In this document: one piece after another, positions 61,579-64,000 of the stretch
How the letters are laid out: each line of letters starts with the position of its first letter
Numbering within the stretch: position 1 is the stretch's first letter
Assembly (NCBI GenBank): GCA_963836005.1
Contig: CAWIHS010000001.1
Coordinates: 434,001 to 498,000, forward strand
Origin: CAWIHS01 sp963836005
GTDB taxonomy: Bacteria > Pseudomonadota > Gammaproteobacteria > GRL18
DNA length: 64,000 bases
Direction: 5' to 3'
The notes under the pieces: model-generated
What the model was told of the DNA's origin: nothing
The model's database searches: none
The model's input: the letters and a program-made list of their open reading frames with translations, nothing else
Translations under genes and position numbers: made by a program

Positions 61579-62091
61579 CTACTCCAGACCATCCAGTATT
61601 TCGTCTATTTTTTCCGCAGTTAAATTTTCGTAGTAGTGCTCACCTATCTGCAACATAGGTGCACCTGAACAGGCACCCAGACATTCAACTTCTTTCAGCG
61701 TAAAGCGCTTGTCACTGGTCGTTTCTCCCAGCTTAATATTCAGCTTTTGTTGCAGATGTTTAACCACATCACCTGAACCGCAGACCATGCAGGAAATATT
61801 GGTACACACACAAATCTTGTGCTTACCTACGGGCTGGTGTTCATACATTGAATAGAATGAAGCGACTTCGTAAACATGAATCTTGTCCATGTTCAGATAA
61901 GCAGCCACTGCATCCATTAATTCAGTGGTTAACCAGCCGCCATTTTCATCCTGAACCAGACGCAATGCCGTCATAACTGCTGATGACTGACGATCCTGAG
62001 GATATTTTGCCACCCATGTATCAATTTCTTCACGGGCAGCAGATGATATTAATTCAAGCAATGCTGCTTGTTCAGAACTAGCTTGAGACAT
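61579..62091 (-). CDS. nuoE: NADH-quinone oxidoreductase subunit E
   Basis: Thioredoxin-like subunit with the [2Fe-2S] cluster N1a. The 170-residue product has cluster cysteines in ICVCTNISCMVCGSGDVVKH and EVECLGACSGAPMLQIG. The N-terminal helical part (SSAVMTALRLVQDENGGWLT) is usual. Its start codon overlaps the stop of nuoD by 1 nt, a sign of coupled translation. Confidence 0.97.
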   Translation of the reverse strand: MSQASSEQAALLELISSAAREEIDTWVAKYPQDRQSSAVMTALRLVQDENGGWLTTELMDAVAAYLNMDKIHVYEVASFYSMYEHQPVGKHKICVCTNISCMVCGSGDVVKHLQQKLNIKLGETTSDKRFTLKEVECLGACSGAPMLQIGEHYYENLTAEKIDEILDGLE

Positions 62092-63344
62092 TATCTGTCA
62101 ATCTCCCCGAAAACGATGTCCATAGTACCGATGACAGCAACCACATCGGCCAGCATATGCCCTTTGACCAGGTGGTCAATGGCTCCGAGGTGAGGAAAAC
62201 CAGGAGCTCTGATCTTGAGACGATAGGGCTTGTTAGCACCGTCAGAAACAATATAGGTACCAAATTCACCTTTAGGATGCTCAACGGCTGCATAAGCTTC
62301 ACCTTCCGGAACCATATAACCTTCAGTGAAGTGCTTGAAATGGTGGATCAGAGATTCCATTTCTTCTTTCATTTCAATTCTTTCAGGCGGGGTGACCTTG
62401 TGATCTTCCAGCATCACTGGACCGGGATTATTCTGCAACCAGTCAATACATTGAATAATGATACGGTTAGACTGACGCATTTCTTCTATCCTCACCAGAT
62501 ACCGATCATAACAATCACCATTGGTTCCGACCGGAATATCGAAGTCGAGCCTGTCATAAACTTCATACGGCTGCTTCTTGCGTAAATCCCAGGCAACCCC
62601 TGAGCCTCTTAACATAGGTCCGGTAAAGGAATAATCTTTTGCCTGTTCTGCAGTGACGCAGGCAATATCCACAGTGCGCTGTTTCCAGATCCGGTTATTG
62701 GTGAGCAGGGTTTCATACTCATCAACATAGGTTTCAAAACGTTCAGTAAAATCTTTTAGAAAATCCAGCAGTGAACCCTGGCGATTTATATTCAGCTTGT
62801 TAACTTCAGCCTGTGTATGCCACTGGGATGCTTCGTACTGAGGCATTGAATCAGGCAGATCCCGGTATACTCCGCCGGGACGATAATAAGAAGCATGCAT
62901 ACGCGCACCCGATACGGCCTCATAGGCATCCATCAGATCTTCACGTTCACGAAAGCAGTATAAAAACATGGTCATGGCACCGACATCAAGTGCATGAGTC
63001 CCAAGCCACATCAAATGATTAAGAATACGGGTGATTTCATCAAACATAACACGGATATATTGTGCACGTTCGGGCACTTCAATATTAAGAAGTTTTTCAA
63101 TCGTCATGACATAAGCATGTTCATTGCACATCATGGATACATAATCCAGGCGATCCATATAACCGATATTCTGGTTATAGATGCGGCTTTCAGCCAGCTT
63201 TTCGGTGCCACGGTGCAAAAGTCCGACATGGGGATCAGCCCGCTGTACAACTTCCCCATCCAGTTCCAGAACCAGACGCAAAACACCATGAGCCGCCGGG
63301 TGTTGGGGCCCAAAATTAAGGGTATAATTACGAATTTCAGACAT
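62091..63344 (-). CDS. nuoD: NADH-quinone oxidoreductase subunit D
   Basis: The 49-kDa-type subunit that lines the quinone site. The 417-residue product has the N-terminal beta sheet NFGPQHPAAHGVLRLVLELD with the His that contacts quinone, followed by PHVGLLHRGTEKLAESRIYN. It ends DIVFGEIDR, as in the family. It is separate from nuoC, whereas E. coli carries a fused nuoCD. It overlaps nuoC (stop) and nuoE (start) by 1 nt each. Confidence 0.97.
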   Translation of the reverse strand: MSEIRNYTLNFGPQHPAAHGVLRLVLELDGEVVQRADPHVGLLHRGTEKLAESRIYNQNIGYMDRLDYVSMMCNEHAYVMTIEKLLNIEVPERAQYIRVMFDEITRILNHLMWLGTHALDVGAMTMFLYCFREREDLMDAYEAVSGARMHASYYRPGGVYRDLPDSMPQYEASQWHTQAEVNKLNINRQGSLLDFLKDFTERFETYVDEYETLLTNNRIWKQRTVDIACVTAEQAKDYSFTGPMLRGSGVAWDLRKKQPYEVYDRLDFDIPVGTNGDCYDRYLVRIEEMRQSNRIIIQCIDWLQNNPGPVMLEDHKVTPPERIEMKEEMESLIHHFKHFTEGYMVPEGEAYAAVEHPKGEFGTYIVSDGANKPYRLKIRAPGFPHLGAIDHLVKGHMLADVVAVIGTMDIVFGEIDR

Positions 63345-63967
63345 TAGCTTTTTTCCTCATTCGCTGCATGGCGTCCTTCGTATCGACTGTCATCCCGAAT
63401 GACCCGGGGAATAACAACTCTTTCCTTAATCGTCACAGGTTCATAGATAACACGCTGTTTATTCACATCATAGCGCATCTCAACCTGACCTTCCAAAGGG
63501 AAATCTTTGCGTAATGGGTGACCAATAAAACCATAGTCGGTCAGTATGCGGCGTAAGTCCGGATGGCCTGAGTAGATAATCCCGAATAAATCAAAAGATT
63601 CACGTTCAAACCAGTTGGCACCTGTCCAAACGGAGACAACTGAATCTACAATGGGAAAATCATCATCCAGCCAGGTTCTTAATCGGATCCGGTGATTATT
63701 GTTGACAGACAACAGATGATAAACAGAAGCAAAACGTGACGTTGTGTTTGTTTTCCCCCCATAAGTATCATAGTCAACACCACAAATATCGATAACAGTA
63801 TCGAATGCCAATTCATCGTCATCTCTTAAGAGCAAGCAGATGTCAACGAGGTTTTCTTTGCTGACTTCAATCGTAAGCTCAGAAAAAGCGACACTGGCCT
63901 GAATGGATTCCAGACCGGCCAGTTTCCGGGTTACTGTTTTAGCTAGTTCAGAGTAATATTGCGACAT
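63344..63967 (-). CDS. nuoC: NADH-quinone oxidoreductase subunit C
   Basis: The 30-kDa-type peripheral subunit. The 207-residue product carries the family signature ERESFDLFGIIYSGHPDLRR, then ILTDYGFIGHPLRKDFPLEG. It is a free subunit, not fused with nuoD. The next gene upstream would be nuoB, near the right edge of the window. Confidence 0.95.
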   Translation of the reverse strand: MSQYYSELAKTVTRKLAGLESIQASVAFSELTIEVSKENLVDICLLLRDDDELAFDTVIDICGVDYDTYGGKTNTTSRFASVYHLLSVNNNHRIRLRTWLDDDFPIVDSVVSVWTGANWFERESFDLFGIIYSGHPDLRRILTDYGFIGHPLRKDFPLEGQVEMRYDVNKQRVIYEPVTIKERVVIPRVIRDDSRYEGRHAANEEKS

Positions 63968-63973
63968 TCAGTA

Positions 63974-64000
63974 TTATCTCTTGTTATGGATTAGATGGTT
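63974..64000 (-). CDS. Possible 3' end of nuoB (partial)
   Basis: A minus-strand frame reading NHLIHNKR and a stop (63976-63974) lies 7 bp before nuoC, where nuoB is expected. Only nine codons are visible, too few to identify it by sequence; position in the operon is the only argument. Confidence 0.35.
   Translation of the reverse strand, partial: NHLIHNKR

Overview
The window looks like chromosomal DNA of a free-living gammaproteobacterium. The series leuC-leuD-leuB-asd-fimV-truA-trpF-trpB-trpA-accD-folC-SPOR(dedD)-cvpA-purF is the order known from pseudomonads and many other gammaproteobacteria. The MFS transporter/aroC/prmB group and an unfused nuoC/nuoD set ending in nuoN agree with this. 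Genus cannot be read from the sequence alone. No rRNA, tRNA, CRISPR array, transposase or phage gene was seen.

Layout. 1-2667: 3' side of an RND efflux operon (pump gene cut by the window edge, plus periplasmic adaptor). 2780-3310: remains of a CydC-like ABC exporter gene carrying a 180-bp inverted-repeat insertion. 3862-6417: a large exported Trp/Tyr- and Asn-rich protein of unknown function. 6645-8312: pgi. 8646-28450: a long minus-strand biosynthetic region (purine, folate, fatty acid, tryptophan, tRNA pseudouridine, aspartate and leucine pathways, and FimV), interrupted by a sulfatase gene between trpF and truA and by an EcfT/CbiQ-like membrane protein between truA and fimV. 28550-37477: LysR regulator divergent from leuC, a small exported protein, an MscS channel, an MFS transporter, aroC, a PhoP/PhoQ-like two-component pair in opposite orientation, and prmB. 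38175-42082: a protein-quality-control island (PDZ protein, two Hsp20 chaperones, CbpM, CbpA). 42395-45206: a membrane protein with a Cys/His cluster and a glycogen-debranching enzyme. 45866-49377: a putative zinc-uptake operon (small His/Cys protein, outer-membrane barrel, ZnuA-like, ZnuB-like) with no ATPase gene. 49557-63967: a DUF2818-like protein and nuoN to nuoC of respiratory complex I, all on the minus strand and cut by the right edge before nuoB/nuoA.

The main non-genic feature is a set of short non-coding repeat families with terminal inverted repeats (called A, B, C and D here). Family A (five copies, ends like GTAACTATTCAGCGTA) sits within 10 bp of three stop codons and just upstream of two start codons. 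Copies of the families cluster where genes outside the conserved order occur. Families A and C share internal modules, so the elements look mosaic. Other points of note are an apparent one-base insertion near the start of nuoK (the restored reading frame has exactly the family length of 101 residues), two 18-bp minisatellites in fimV, and a stem-loop in the hsp20 leader that could mask the ribosome binding site. No clearly novel multi-gene system was found; the repeat families and the large WY-repeat protein are the best candidates for something undescribed.
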